DNA from: Rhizobium binae
GTDB taxonomy: Bacteria; Pseudomonadota; Alphaproteobacteria; Rhizobiales; Rhizobiaceae
NCBI RefSeq assembly: GCF_017357225.1
Contig: NZ_CP071611.1
Location: forward strand, 124,001-188,000
Direction: 5' to 3'
DNA: 64,000 nucleotides
Position 1 is the first letter of the stretch; every line of letters starts with the position of its first letter. The position numbers and the translations under genes are program-made. Below are positions 34,076 to 43,996 of this stretch, piece by piece. A model generated the notes under the pieces. That model ran no database searches, was not told the DNA's origin, and saw nothing but the letters and a program-made list of their open reading frames with translations.

Positions 34076-35152
34076 ATGAGCCAGGACATCCAAATCGAAC
34101 TCTCGGGCGTCGAGAAGCACTACGGCGCCTTTCACGCGCTTAAGAACGTCAACCTTTCGATTCCCAAGGGCACATTCGTGGCGCTGGTCGGTCCGTCAGG
34201 ATGCGGCAAGTCGACGTTGCTCCGTTCGCTTGCCGGGCTGGAAAAAATTACCGGCGGCACGCTGAAGATTGCCGGCAAGGTGATGAACGACGTGCCGCCG
34301 CGGGCACGCGATATCGCCATGGTCTTTCAGAGTTACGCCCTCTATCCGCATATGACGGTGGAACAGAACCTGACCTATTCGCTGAAGATGCACCGCGTCC
34401 CCAAGGCTGAGGCAAAACAGAAAGCAGAGGAGGTCGCTGCCATCACCGGCCTTTCCAGACTGCTCGATCGTTATCCGCGCCAGCTTTCCGGGGGACAACG
34501 GCAGCGCGTCGCCATGGGCCGCGCAATTATCCGCAATCCCCAGGCCTTCCTGTTCGACGAGCCGCTTTCCAACCTTGATGCCGCGTTGCGTGTCTCGATG
34601 CGCAAGGAAATCCGGGCGTTGCATGACCGGCTGAACGCCACCTTCGTCTACGTCACCCACGACCAGGTCGAAGCGATGACGATGGCCGACCATGTGGTGG
34701 TGATGCGCGATGGCATCATCGAACAGCAGGGCGCGCCGCTCGATCTCTACGACCGGCCGGCGAACCGGTTCGTCGCCGGCTTCATCGGCTCGCCGGCGAT
34801 GAATTTCATTCCGGCGATCGTCGCGGAAGACGGCAAGAGCCTGATCCTGGATTTCGGCGCCGTGAAGCAGACACTTGCGATCAACCGCGCCATCGAGCCC
34901 GGGCGCAAGCTCATCGCGGGGATCCGGCCTGAACATATCGAGGTTGTCGCGCCCGGGCAGGGCAGCTTCGACGTCCCGATTGCCTTCGTCGAATCGACCG
35001 GTTCTTCGACCTTCATCGTCGCGGCGACCGAGCCGGAACTGACGATCGTCGAGACGCGCCGCGACAGGGTCAAGGCGGGAGACATGATTGGCCTCTCGGT
35101 CGATCCGGCCCAGATCCATCTTTTCGACGCGTCGACGGAGCGCCTGATATAA
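34076..35152 (+). CDS. ABC transporter ATPase (MalK/UgpC type)
   Basis: 358 residues from MSQDIQIELSG; an in-frame TTG eight codons earlier is less likely. Walker A GPSGCGKST, VFQSYALYPH, LSGGQRQR, Walker B FLFDEPLSNLD, VTHDQVEAMTMAD, then a TOBE-type C-terminal domain with AGIRPEH. It energises the transporter encoded just upstream. Confidence 0.93.
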   Translation: MSQDIQIELSGVEKHYGAFHALKNVNLSIPKGTFVALVGPSGCGKSTLLRSLAGLEKITGGTLKIAGKVMNDVPPRARDIAMVFQSYALYPHMTVEQNLTYSLKMHRVPKAEAKQKAEEVAAITGLSRLLDRYPRQLSGGQRQRVAMGRAIIRNPQAFLFDEPLSNLDAALRVSMRKEIRALHDRLNATFVYVTHDQVEAMTMADHVVVMRDGIIEQQGAPLDLYDRPANRFVAGFIGSPAMNFIPAIVAEDGKSLILDFGAVKQTLAINRAIEPGRKLIAGIRPEHIEVVAPGQGSFDVPIAFVESTGSSTFIVAATEPELTIVETRRDRVKAGDMIGLSVDPAQIHLFDASTERLI

Positions 35153-35261
35153 TATTGGTCGGCGAGGGCGATCGGCGGGTTCATAAAACCATCATCGGCC
35201 TCTGCCAAGGGAGTAGCTCCGCACGAGTCGCTCCGTCACAGCTGCAACATCCGGATTTTTC

Positions 35262-36095
35262 ATGACATCCTCCCCCATATCAGCGCGTCTTTCACCGACC
35301 GCTTCATCCCGTCTTGTCGTGCTTGCCGAAGCAGTGGTGAAGGCGGGAGAAACCGCCCGCGTCTCGCTGCGGCGGCGAACATCTCGGGAAATGCTCGCCA
35401 AGGCGCCGCGCGACTATCAGACCGAGATCGATGTCGCCGTCGAGCGGATCATCGTCGACGAAATGACCAAGGCCTTTCCTGATTATGCCATCCAGGGCGA
35501 GGAAACCGTTGGTAACCGCACGGCCGGGCCGGACACGCCGGTCATCTACATCGACCCGATCGACGGCACCACCAATTACGCCTGGGGCGTCCCGCATTTC
35601 GGCATCACGATCGCCATCGCTGAAGGCGGCAGGCTGGTGGCCGGCGTCGTTTACGATGCCATGCAGGACGAGCTGTTCAGCGCCGAACGCGGCGGCGGCG
35701 CCTATCTTAACGGCGAGCGCATCCGCTGCGCCGATGTCGCCGACATCGAAAACGTGCTGATCGGCGCCGGGCTGCCCATTCCAGGCCAGGTGAAGGCGGT
35801 TGCGGAAGAGACCTATTTCGATGCCATCAAGCGCCTGATGGCCAACACGGCGGGCGTGCGCCGCCTGGGCTCGGCGGCGCTGTCGATCGCCTATGTCGCC
35901 TGCGGCCGGCTGGACGGTTTCTTCGAGGACGGGCTTTCGATCCATGACTTCGGCGCCTCGGCCCTGATGGTCGAAGAGGCAGGCGGCATCGTCACCCGTT
36001 TTTCCGGCACCGAAGTCGACGGGAAGGGCGATATCCTCGCCGCCAGCAAGGCGCTGCATCCCTGGCTCAAGGAAGGCTTCGGGATCAAGGGGTGA
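35262..36095 (+). CDS. Inositol monophosphatase family protein (second copy)
   Basis: 277 residues. Family motifs: GEETVG, YIDPIDGTTNYAWG and, near the end, SIHDFGASALMVEEAGG, where His replaces the usual Trp of the WDxAAG motif. It differs clearly from the phosphatase at 19604. It follows the ABC ATPase by 109 bp on the same strand, so probable last gene of this operon. The ribosome site is weak, so the start could be a little downstream. Confidence 0.86.
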   Translation: MTSSPISARLSPTASSRLVVLAEAVVKAGETARVSLRRRTSREMLAKAPRDYQTEIDVAVERIIVDEMTKAFPDYAIQGEETVGNRTAGPDTPVIYIDPIDGTTNYAWGVPHFGITIAIAEGGRLVAGVVYDAMQDELFSAERGGGAYLNGERIRCADVADIENVLIGAGLPIPGQVKAVAEETYFDAIKRLMANTAGVRRLGSAALSIAYVACGRLDGFFEDGLSIHDFGASALMVEEAGGIVTRFSGTEVDGKGDILAASKALHPWLKEGFGIKG

Positions 36096-36113
36096 ACGGC
36101 GCATCCCGCCGGT

Positions 36114-37193
36114 TTAAACCTGCAGCAGCGCTCTCGTCTCCGCATCGTCACTTGCCGTTATCGACCGGTGGAGGAGTTCATTGTCGCGGAAGACGAAAAA
36201 GCTGGCGAAGCCCGGCTCGACCTTCATCCCGGTCCGGATCCGATCGTCCGGCGCCACCATGGCTTTCAGGCGGCTGCCGTCGGCAAGATCGACATCAACC
36301 ATCTTGTGAGTGCCGAAATCGACGATGCGATGGACAGTCGCGGCATCCGGCCGGTCCGAGAGACGGATCGTCAGCGCTTCCGGACGGGCGGCCAGCGTCA
36401 CCGGCCCGTCTTCGACCGGAACCGCCAGCGGGAAGAGCGGATGGTCGCAGACGCCGCTTTTGGTGCGGCTCTGGACGAAGTTCATCGAGCCGATGAAACC
36501 GGCGACGAAAGCCGTCTGCGGCTGCCGATAAATGACGTTCGGCGCCGCGATCTGTTCCGTGCATCCGTCGCGCATGACGACGATGCGATCGGCGAGCGCC
36601 AAAGCCTCGTCCTGACCGTGGGTGACGAACAGGGTGGTGATGCCGAGGCGCTGCTGAATATCGCGCACCTCCTCCCGCAGCCTTTCGCGCAGATGCTGAT
36701 CGAGGCTGGCGAAGGGCTCGTCGAGCAGAAGGATCTTCGGCTCGAGCACCAGCGAGCGGGCAAGCGCCACGCGCTGCTGCTGTCCGCCCGACAGTTGCGT
36801 CGTCATACGCCGCCCGTAATTGGCAAGGCCGACCAGATCAAGCGCATCCTTGACGCGCTGGCGAATTTCGGATTTCGGCAGCCGGCGGAGCTTCAGACCG
36901 AAGGCGATGTTGTTGAAGACATCCATGTGCGTCCAGAGAGCATGGCTCTGAAACACCATGCCAGTCGGGCGCCGCTCGGGCGGCAGGCTCGTCACATCCC
37001 TGGCATCGATGCGGATCGTGCCGCCGCTCGGACGCTCGAAGCCGCCGATCATTCTGAGAAGCGTCGACTTGCCGGAGCCGGATGGGCCGAGCAGGCAGAC
37101 GAGTTCGCCGTCGCCGACTTCGAGCGAAAAATCGCGAACGGCAGAGGCTGATCCAAACAGCTTCGACACGCCTTCGATCGCCAGATGTGCCAT
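36114..37193 (-). CDS. ABC transporter ATPase (PotA/FbpC type)
   Basis: 359 residues from MAHLAIEGVSKLF, with AAGGAAAGGG upstream. Walker A GPSGSGKST, VFQSHALWTH, LSGGQQQR, Walker B LLLDEPFASLD and the switch His in FVTHGQDEALALAD, where Gly replaces the usual Asp after His. A C-terminal TOBE-like domain follows. It is the last gene of a four-gene importer operon, 34 bp after the second permease. Confidence 0.92.
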   Translation of the reverse strand: MAHLAIEGVSKLFGSASAVRDFSLEVGDGELVCLLGPSGSGKSTLLRMIGGFERPSGGTIRIDARDVTSLPPERRPTGMVFQSHALWTHMDVFNNIAFGLKLRRLPKSEIRQRVKDALDLVGLANYGRRMTTQLSGGQQQRVALARSLVLEPKILLLDEPFASLDQHLRERLREEVRDIQQRLGITTLFVTHGQDEALALADRIVVMRDGCTEQIAAPNVIYRQPQTAFVAGFIGSMNFVQSRTKSGVCDHPLFPLAVPVEDGPVTLAARPEALTIRLSDRPDAATVHRIVDFGTHKMVDVDLADGSRLKAMVAPDDRIRTGMKVEPGFASFFVFRDNELLHRSITASDDAETRALLQV

Positions 37194-37227
37194 TCTCAAC
37201 CCTTTCCTTGTTTTGACGCGCGGCGCC

Positions 37228-38055
37228 TCACGCGCCGAAACCTCTCGCAAAGGCGCCCGTGCCGATCACACGGCGCGCAAAGATCAGCGCGATGAAGGAC
37301 GGCACCCACAGCATCACCGAGAGCACGGCGCCGTATTGCACGACGATTTGATTGTTGATGAAGCTGATCATCAGCACCGGCATGGTGCGAATCCCGGGCG
37401 CGCCGATCAGCCAGGCGCCTTCGGTCTCGTAAAAGGTGCCGACGAAGGTCAGCAGCAGGGCGGCTGATATCGTCGGCGCGGCTTGCGGCAGGGTAATCGA
37501 CCAGAAGACGCGCAGCGGCGAAGCGCCGGCATCGCGTGCCGCCTCTTCCATGCGCCGGTCGACATTCTGGAAGGCTGCGACCGGAATCCAGATCATCAAC
37601 ATCAGCGTGCCGACGAGCTGGATCAGCACGACACCCCAGAAGGTGCTGATCAGGCCGAGCTGCAGGAAAATGCCGGCAATGGCGACGAGCAGGCCGAATT
37701 TCGGGAAGGCATGCGATGCGAGAAATGACAGGAACAGGATGTTCCTGCCGGGAAAGCGCAGGCGCGCAAAGGCGTAGGCGGCTGGAAGGCAGATGACGGC
37801 GGAGAGCAGGGTCACCGTCGCCGTCAGCCGCAGACTGAGAAAGAGCGCATCCCAGACATCTCCCCGCGCCAGCGTCTGGCCCCAGAACCGCAGGCCGAAC
37901 TGCTGCGGGATGACCGAGGGGTAACGCCAGACCTCGGTGAAGGCCCATGTGCCGACGACGATCAGCGGCAGCGCGATGAACAGCGTCAGCAGGCATGCGA
38001 AGAGCAGGCCGATCCAGTCGAAGCGGAAAGCGATGCCTGGTCTGTCGGCACTCAT
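37228..38055 (-). CDS. ABC transporter permease (PotC-like)
   Basis: 275 residues with about six helices and the EAA loop EEAARDAGASPLRVFWSITL. It overlaps the first permease gene by ATGA. The two permeases resemble those of spermidine/putrescine, ferric iron or phosphonate importers; substrate unresolved. Confidence 0.9.
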   Translation of the reverse strand: MSADRPGIAFRFDWIGLLFACLLTLFIALPLIVVGTWAFTEVWRYPSVIPQQFGLRFWGQTLARGDVWDALFLSLRLTATVTLLSAVICLPAAYAFARLRFPGRNILFLSFLASHAFPKFGLLVAIAGIFLQLGLISTFWGVVLIQLVGTLMLMIWIPVAAFQNVDRRMEEAARDAGASPLRVFWSITLPQAAPTISAALLLTFVGTFYETEGAWLIGAPGIRTMPVLMISFINNQIVVQYGAVLSVMLWVPSFIALIFARRVIGTGAFARGFGA

Positions 38056-38945
38056 GGGCGGGCCTCGCGATTGCGGGCAATCGTCCGGATATAGAAGATA
38101 CCGAAGACCAGGCAGAAGCCGAATGTGATGACCGCCTGGGTCATGGCGTTCAGCGGGTCATTCATGTCGGCAAAAGTGCGCTGCATGAACGGCCCCATCA
38201 TCTCCGGCGATGCCGGGCCGAGCACATAGGGAAGCGTGAAGGCCGAGAAGATGCCGAGCACGGCAAAGGATGCGGTGACCAGCAGGGAATTGCCCATGCG
38301 CGGCAGGATGATCGAGACGAAGACCCGAAGTGGGCTTGCGCCGACGTCGCGGGCGGCCTCGACGGCGCTGTTCGACACGGCGGAAAGCCCGGCCGTCAGC
38401 ATCAAAACCGTCAGGGGCAGATTATCCCAGACGAGGCCGATGACCGGTCCCCACGGCGTCATGTAGGGGGTGCGCAGCTTGGGCAGACCGACGGCATTCA
38501 GCAGCAGGTCGACGGTGCCGTTCGGCCCGATCGTCCTGATCAGCGCATAGGCGAGGATGATCGACGGCACGAACATCGGAAAGATCGCCAGCGCCTGCAC
38601 ATAGGCGACAAGGCGCCCTTGCGAGAAGCGAAGGTAAAGCGCGATCGGAAAGCCGATCATCAGCAGCAGAATGCCGCAGATGGCAGTGGTCCAGAGCGTC
38701 ATCCACAGGTTGGCGAGGCTGTAGCCGTCGGTGAAGAAGAAGCTGTAGGAGGCGAACGTCAGGTCCGTCGCGCCATCGGGGCCTCGAACGAAGATGGTGC
38801 CGACGACCGCCGAAAAGATCGGATAGACGATCAGCCACGCCAGCAGCAAAACCGGCAGGGCGACGAGGAGAAGCCCGATCGAGCTCCCCCTGTTGATGAA
38901 TTGGTGACCGCGCGGTGCCGCCAGCGCGGTGTCGGCGGACATCAT
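38052..38945 (-). CDS. ABC transporter permease (PotB-like)
   Basis: 297 residues, EAA loop VEAARDVGASPLRVFVSIIL, nearly identical in pattern to its partner. ATGA overlaps with both the binding-protein gene and the second permease gene show tight coupling. Confidence 0.9.
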   Translation of the reverse strand: MMSADTALAAPRGHQFINRGSSIGLLLVALPVLLLAWLIVYPIFSAVVGTIFVRGPDGATDLTFASYSFFFTDGYSLANLWMTLWTTAICGILLLMIGFPIALYLRFSQGRLVAYVQALAIFPMFVPSIILAYALIRTIGPNGTVDLLLNAVGLPKLRTPYMTPWGPVIGLVWDNLPLTVLMLTAGLSAVSNSAVEAARDVGASPLRVFVSIILPRMGNSLLVTASFAVLGIFSAFTLPYVLGPASPEMMGPFMQRTFADMNDPLNAMTQAVITFGFCLVFGIFYIRTIARNREARP

Positions 38946-40087
38946 GTGCGGCTAATGCCAGGGGCGACACTGCGGTACCAGCCGTCGTTGATCGCCTTTT
39001 CCCAATCGCCGCTCGGGAAGGTCGGGATGGTCGACGGAATGACGTCGGCATATTTCTTGCGCAGATCGTCGGAGATGTGGTCCCAGGAGACGGCAGGGAA
39101 GCCGCCGATCTGAGTGATGATTGCTTCCTGCATGTCCTTCGTCAGCATGAATGCGGCAAGCTTCAGGGCCGCGTCCTTGTTGGCGCCGTTCGAGAATACG
39201 GTGATGCTGGAGAAGCCGCCGCAAAGGGCGAGATCGCCGAGCTGCACGAGGCCGGTCGTCTCGGGCAGCACGCCCTGCGCGATCGCCTGCAGCACCTGGT
39301 CCGACCAGACCGGCACCATGGTGACGACCCCCTGGGCGAGCAGCTGGATCGACTGGGTGTTGCCTGATGTATAAGCGCCCTTGTCGTAGAGCGAGGGTGC
39401 AAGATCGCTGAGGATCTTCCAGGCTGGCGCCAGCGCCTCGGTGGCGGAGTCGGCGGTGAAATTGTCGACCTTGAATTTCTTCGGATCGCGGCCGTTCACC
39501 TCATGAATTGCGCGGCGGACGAAGTTGCCGCCCGAACCACCCTTGTCGGGCCTGTTGTAGATGAACTGGCCCGGATTTGCTTTGATCCATGCGGTCAGCT
39601 GATCCCAGCTCTTCGGCGCATCCTTCGGGTCGAGCTTGGTGTTGTCGTAGGCAAGCAGGACCTGCGAACCGCGATAGGGAAGCGAGTAGGGCGTATCGAG
39701 GGCGAGCGGGTTGATGTGGTCGTAGCCTTCGATGTTCTCGGCCGAGAATTTGACCCAGAGGCCGGCATCAATGCCGCCGGACGGCAGACGCGGATCGAAC
39801 TGCTCGAACAGATCGGCTTGCGGATCGGTTTTCGTCTTCAGCGCCGCGAGTGCACGGTCGGCGATGGCGCGCAGGCCGTTATTGTCGCCGGCATCGGTCA
39901 CCTTCAGGCCAACGCCGGGATGCGCCTTTTCGAAGGCGGGGCGGATGACGTTGTTCCAGAGGTCGACGATATTGGCATCCGAACCGCTGTAAAGGTCGAT
40001 CGTACCGGCAGCCGCCGATGCGAAGCGCGGGAGAGCCAGAAGACCGGCCGCAGCCGAAGATGTGATCAGAAATTCACGTCTATTCAT
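38942..40087 (-). CDS. ABC transporter solute-binding protein, Tat-type signal
   Basis: 381 residues from MNRREFLITSSAAAG with GGAGACGG upstream. NRREFL followed by a hydrophobic stretch and a SAA cleavage region suggests Tat export. The mature part (GTIDLYSGSDANIVDLWNN) belongs to the type of binding proteins used for iron, polyamines or phosphonates. First gene of the operon. Confidence 0.9.
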   Translation of the reverse strand: MNRREFLITSSAAAGLLALPRFASAAAGTIDLYSGSDANIVDLWNNVIRPAFEKAHPGVGLKVTDAGDNNGLRAIADRALAALKTKTDPQADLFEQFDPRLPSGGIDAGLWVKFSAENIEGYDHINPLALDTPYSLPYRGSQVLLAYDNTKLDPKDAPKSWDQLTAWIKANPGQFIYNRPDKGGSGGNFVRRAIHEVNGRDPKKFKVDNFTADSATEALAPAWKILSDLAPSLYDKGAYTSGNTQSIQLLAQGVVTMVPVWSDQVLQAIAQGVLPETTGLVQLGDLALCGGFSSITVFSNGANKDAALKLAAFMLTKDMQEAIITQIGGFPAVSWDHISDDLRKKYADVIPSTIPTFPSGDWEKAINDGWYRSVAPGISRT

Positions 40088-40272
40088 AACCGTCTCCATC
40101 AGGTGTCGAGGCTCTGCCTCTGCGGATTGTCCAGGCCTTTGCTAACGCCGGCGGGTAACATCGACATGACAGGACGAGGCTGTTTGCGGTCAAATTGCAC
40201 AGCTGTGCTTTTCCCGCCTTATGGAAATCGGCGGCGCGAGACACTATCTCTGGGCAAACAAGGAGACACCCA

Positions 40273-40782
40273 ATGACCGAAGAACGTGCAGTGCTCGCCG
40301 GTGGCTGCTTCTGGGGCATGCAGGACCTCATCCGCCGCTATAAGGGCGTGATATCGACCCGCGTCGGCTATACCGGCGGCGACGTGCCGAATGCGACCTA
40401 CCGCAACCACGGAACCCATGCCGAGGCGATCGAGATTCTCTTCGATCCCGCCAAGATCAGCTATCGGGACATTCTCGAATTCTTCTTCCAGATCCACGAT
40501 CCGACGACGCGCAATCGCCAGGGCAACGACGTCGGCACGAGCTACCGCTCGGCGATTTTCTACACCAGCCCCGAGCAGGAGCGCGTCGCCAGGGAAACGA
40601 TCGCCGATGTCGACGCATCCGGCCTGTGGCCCGGCAAGGTCGTCACCGAAGTCGTTCCGGCCGGCGATTTCTGGGAGGCCGAACCCGAGCACCAGGACTA
40701 TCTCGAGCGCATCCCGAACGGCTATACCTGCCACTTCGTCCGACCCGGCTGGAAGCTGCCGGCCCGCCAGCAGATCGCCTGA
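40273..40782 (+). CDS. msrA: Peptide methionine (S)-S-oxide reductase MsrA
   Basis: 169 residues from [18 protein letters not shown] lies upstream, and the longer frame is not needed. The catalytic Cys12 is in [10 protein letters not shown], and [20 protein letters not shown] is the conserved substrate-site region. It repairs oxidised methionine in the cytoplasm. The C-terminus lacks the resolving-cysteine tail of some MsrAs; single-gene unit. Confidence 0.95.
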   Translation: MTEERAVLAGGCFWGMQDLIRRYKGVISTRVGYTGGDVPNATYRNHGTHAEAIEILFDPAKISYRDILEFFFQIHDPTTRNRQGNDVGTSYRSAIFYTSPEQERVARETIADVDASGLWPGKVVTEVVPAGDFWEAEPEHQDYLERIPNGYTCHFVRPGWKLPARQQIA

Positions 40783-40838
40783 CGCAATTCATGCATCATG
40801 CCAGACGCGACGCCGGCATGCATGGAGCATTCAGCCGT

Positions 40839-41714
40839 TTAGCCGCCAGGCCCGGAACCAGTATGATCGACAATGACGCGCACCATCTCGTCGATGTCGC
40901 GATCGTGAATTTCGTGCCCTCCGCCGGCAATCCGGTGCAGTCGCGCGTTCGGTACCGCCTGAGTGAAGGCCTCCGCGTGCTCGATCGGGAACAGCGGATC
41001 GGCGGTGCCATGGATCGCGAGAACCGACGCCTCGAGGTTGGACGCATGCAGCGTGGCGGCCTTGTCCCCGCTCGACAGCATGAAATGATTGGTCGCACTG
41101 ATAAAGGAGGTGGCACGCTCCATGTCACGCGCGATCAGGATGCGCGCCGCTTCGGCATCGTGCGGATGCCTGGTGCCGGCCAGCATGGCTGAATCGCGAC
41201 GCATGAAATCGGCAATCGCTCCGAGGTCCGACCAGTCGATGCGCTCGGCAGCGGCGGAATGCTCCTTGTAAGCCTTGGTCGAAGAGGGCAGGCCGTCTAC
41301 TCCGATTGGCGAGGTGCTGATCAGGGTGAGGGTCAGCACACGCCGGGGGTGGCGCAATGCGGCCTCCTGCGCGACGAAACCGCCCATCGACATGCCCACA
41401 AGATGCGCGGCTTCAATCCCATAGCCATCGAGAAGGGCGATGGCGTCTTCGGACAGATCGTCAAACGAATAGCCTGGCTCACCGGGCGAATAATGTGTGG
41501 AAAGGCCGGTATCACGCTGGTCGTAGCGAATGACGTAACGCCCTTGGGCGGCAAGTTCCTCACAGAACCGTTCCGGCCACCACAGCATCGAGGACATCAC
41601 CCCCATGATCAGCAGGACAGGTGCACCGGCCGGGTCGCCGAAGGCCTGGGTCTGCAGTTGTACACCTGTGAGTTCGACGATCTTTTCGGTGACGGGCGAT
41701 CCGGTCGTATCCAC
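40839..41714 (-). CDS. Alpha/beta hydrolase
   Basis: 291 residues from a GTG start (VDTTGSPVTEKIVEL), chosen because AGGAGG sits 7 bp upstream. Nucleophile elbow GMSMGG, oxyanion region LIMGVMSSMLWWP, acid Asp probably in IHGTADPLFP and catalytic His in GGGHEIHD. Substrate unknown; relatives include esterases and C-C bond hydrolases. Divergent from the methyltransferase gene. Confidence 0.88.
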   Translation of the reverse strand: MDTTGSPVTEKIVELTGVQLQTQAFGDPAGAPVLLIMGVMSSMLWWPERFCEELAAQGRYVIRYDQRDTGLSTHYSPGEPGYSFDDLSEDAIALLDGYGIEAAHLVGMSMGGFVAQEAALRHPRRVLTLTLISTSPIGVDGLPSSTKAYKEHSAAAERIDWSDLGAIADFMRRDSAMLAGTRHPHDAEAARILIARDMERATSFISATNHFMLSSGDKAATLHASNLEASVLAIHGTADPLFPIEHAEAFTQAVPNARLHRIAGGGHEIHDRDIDEMVRVIVDHTGSGPGG

Positions 41715-41850
41715 GGCCAATCCTCCTGGTTGCAGACGGCGATTACCCTCCACCTTGCATAACTGATCCTGATATGCAATCTGTTTCGGGTGACCTGGCA
41801 GGCGTGACGGCCGCTTGGCTGCTCTACCGAATGAAGCAGGGGGAAGCGTT

Positions 41851-42630
41851 ATGGCGTTGGATCGTCCCGACTTTTACGATGCGGAACTCGCGAGACACAA
41901 TCGGCACCTCAGGATTGCCGCCGGCGTCGGCCCGGGTGATCGAGTTCTCGATATCGGCTGCGGTGCAGGGCAAACGACGCGCGAGGCCGCCCGCGCCGCA
42001 CCGCAAGGAGAAGCGGTCGGTGTGGACGTTTCGGCTGAGATGCTCGAGGTCGCAAGGCAACGGAGCGCCGCTGAAGGTTTGCGAAATGTGGTGTTCGAGC
42101 AGGCAGACGCGCAGTCCCATGCGTTCCCGAGGGCCGGTTTCGACCTCTGCATCAGCCGGTTCGGCGTGATGTTTTTTGCCGATCCGGCGGCGGCTTTTGC
42201 CAATATCGGCCGGGCGATGCGGCCGGGCGGGCGCCTCGTGTGGATGGTGTGGCAGAGCCGGGAGCGCAACGCTTGGTCCGGCGCCATCCGGCAAGCCCTT
42301 GCGCCTGAAGCTGCCATTTCCCCGGGTGCTCCCAATCCCTTTTCGTTGGGCGATCCAAACGTCGCAACGGAGCTTCTCGGCGCAGCAGGCTTTGTCTCGA
42401 TTGACTTTGCCGGGGTCCGGGAGCCGGTCTTCTATGGATCGGACGTCGAAGCGGCGTTTGATGCGCTCATCAGCCTTTATCTTGTAAAGGACGCCCTCGC
42501 ACAAACCGATGAAACGCCAGACCAACCGCTGCAGCGGCTGCGCGATCTACTGGAGGCGCACATGACTCCGCAGGGTGTGTTGTTCGACTCGCAGGCATGG
42601 ATCATCACCGCTCGCCGAGCCGCGGGATAG
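41851..42630 (+). CDS. SAM-dependent methyltransferase (class I)
   Basis: 259 residues from MALDRPDFYDAEL with GGGGGAAG upstream. SAM-binding motif I VLDIGCGAGQTTREAA, the acidic residue of GVDVSAEML and the later ADAQ and RPGGRLVWMVW segments fit a UbiE/arsenite-type small-molecule methyltransferase. Substrate not predictable. It lies between unrelated single genes. Confidence 0.87.
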   Translation: MALDRPDFYDAELARHNRHLRIAAGVGPGDRVLDIGCGAGQTTREAARAAPQGEAVGVDVSAEMLEVARQRSAAEGLRNVVFEQADAQSHAFPRAGFDLCISRFGVMFFADPAAAFANIGRAMRPGGRLVWMVWQSRERNAWSGAIRQALAPEAAISPGAPNPFSLGDPNVATELLGAAGFVSIDFAGVREPVFYGSDVEAAFDALISLYLVKDALAQTDETPDQPLQRLRDLLEAHMTPQGVLFDSQAWIITARRAAG

Positions 42631-42681
42631 CAAGAGCCGGGCAGGGATTCGCTCCTCACCGACGGTCAGCGCCGCCACTTC

Positions 42682-43971
42682 TCAATAGCGAGGTACGTAG
42701 TCCAGACCGGAGTCGATCCGGGCCGGACGCCCGTTCAGAGCAAGCTCGCCGATGCGCGGCGCCGTGCGGGCGACGACCTTGCCGCGACGCACGACGGCCA
42801 GCCGGTTCGGCCTCAGCCGCAGTGCCTCCAGCGTATCGTTCGCCTGGAGGATGACGAGGTCCGCATTGCAACCTTTCTCCAGCCCGTAGCCTGCAAGCCC
42901 CATCGTCTTCGCCGAATTGACGGTCAGGGCGTCGAAGATCCTTTTCTTGTCGTCGATGCCAGCCATCTGCGCGATATGGATCGCCATGTGGCCGACCTCC
43001 AGCATGTCGCCGGACCCCATTGAATACCACGGATCCATGACGCAATCGTGCCCGAAGGAGACATTCAGCCCGGCATCCATCAGCTCGCGGACCCGGGTCA
43101 TGCCGCGGCGTTTCGGATAGGTATCGTGCCGGCCCTGCAGCATGATGTTGATCAGCGGATTGGGAATTACGTTGATCTCCGCCTCTGCCATCAGCGGAAT
43201 GAGCTTGGAAACATAATAATTGTCCATCGAATGCATCGAGGTCAGATGCGAGCCGGCGACACGTCCTTGCAGGCCGAAGCGGATGGTTTGCGCGGCCAGC
43301 GTCTCGATATGGCGCGAGAGCGGATCGTCGGTTTCGTCGCAATGCATGTCGACCGGCAGACCGCGATCGGCGGCGATACGGCAGAGCGCCTCGACCGACG
43401 CCGTGCCGTCGCCCATCGTCCGTTCGAAGTGAGGAATGCCGCCGACAATGTCGACGCCCATATCGAGCGCCCGGTTGAGCGCGTCGATCGCGCCAGGCGA
43501 GCGGTAATAACCGTCCTGGGGAAAGGCGACCAATTGCAGATCGATGTAGGGCGCGACCCTTTCGCGGACTTCGATCATCGCCTCGACGGTCACCAGTCTA
43601 GGATCACTCGTATCGACATGGCTGCGGATGAAAAGCAGACCCTGCGTGACCGCGAGATCGCAATAGCGCAGCGCGCGGTCGACCAATTCCTCCTTCGTCA
43701 CGATCGGACGCAACTCTCCCCAGAGCGCGATGCCCTCGAGCAGTGTGCCGGAGACGTTCATCCGCGGCAGGCCGAGCGACAGCGTGGCGTCCATGTGAAA
43801 ATGCGGATCGACGAACGGCGGGCTGACCAGCCTGCCGCTTGCCTCGATTTCCTCCGGCGCCTGCGCCTGCAGATCGCGCTCGACGGCAATGATCCTGTCG
43901 CCCTCGATGCCGATGTCGATGCCGGTGCGGCCATCGGGGAGATTTGCGTTTCTGACGATTAGATCGAACAT
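42682..43971 (-). CDS. codA: Cytosine deaminase / amidohydrolase
   Basis: 429 residues. Metal and catalytic motifs: VDPHFHMDATLS, MHCDETDDPLSRH with the catalytic Glu, the HLTSMHSMD His and the FGHDCVMDPWYSMGSGD Asp. Matches CodA-type deaminases that convert cytosine to uracil; related enzymes deaminate other azaheterocycles such as creatinine. Last gene of a BMP-type nucleobase/nucleoside ABC operon, 25 bp after the second permease, which supports a salvage role. Confidence 0.87.
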   Translation of the reverse strand: MFDLIVRNANLPDGRTGIDIGIEGDRIIAVERDLQAQAPEEIEASGRLVSPPFVDPHFHMDATLSLGLPRMNVSGTLLEGIALWGELRPIVTKEELVDRALRYCDLAVTQGLLFIRSHVDTSDPRLVTVEAMIEVRERVAPYIDLQLVAFPQDGYYRSPGAIDALNRALDMGVDIVGGIPHFERTMGDGTASVEALCRIAADRGLPVDMHCDETDDPLSRHIETLAAQTIRFGLQGRVAGSHLTSMHSMDNYYVSKLIPLMAEAEINVIPNPLINIMLQGRHDTYPKRRGMTRVRELMDAGLNVSFGHDCVMDPWYSMGSGDMLEVGHMAIHIAQMAGIDDKKRIFDALTVNSAKTMGLAGYGLEKGCNADLVILQANDTLEALRLRPNRLAVVRRGKVVARTAPRIGELALNGRPARIDSGLDYVPRY

Positions 43972-43996
43972 CGGAACCTCGTTGGAAAAGGCGGCC

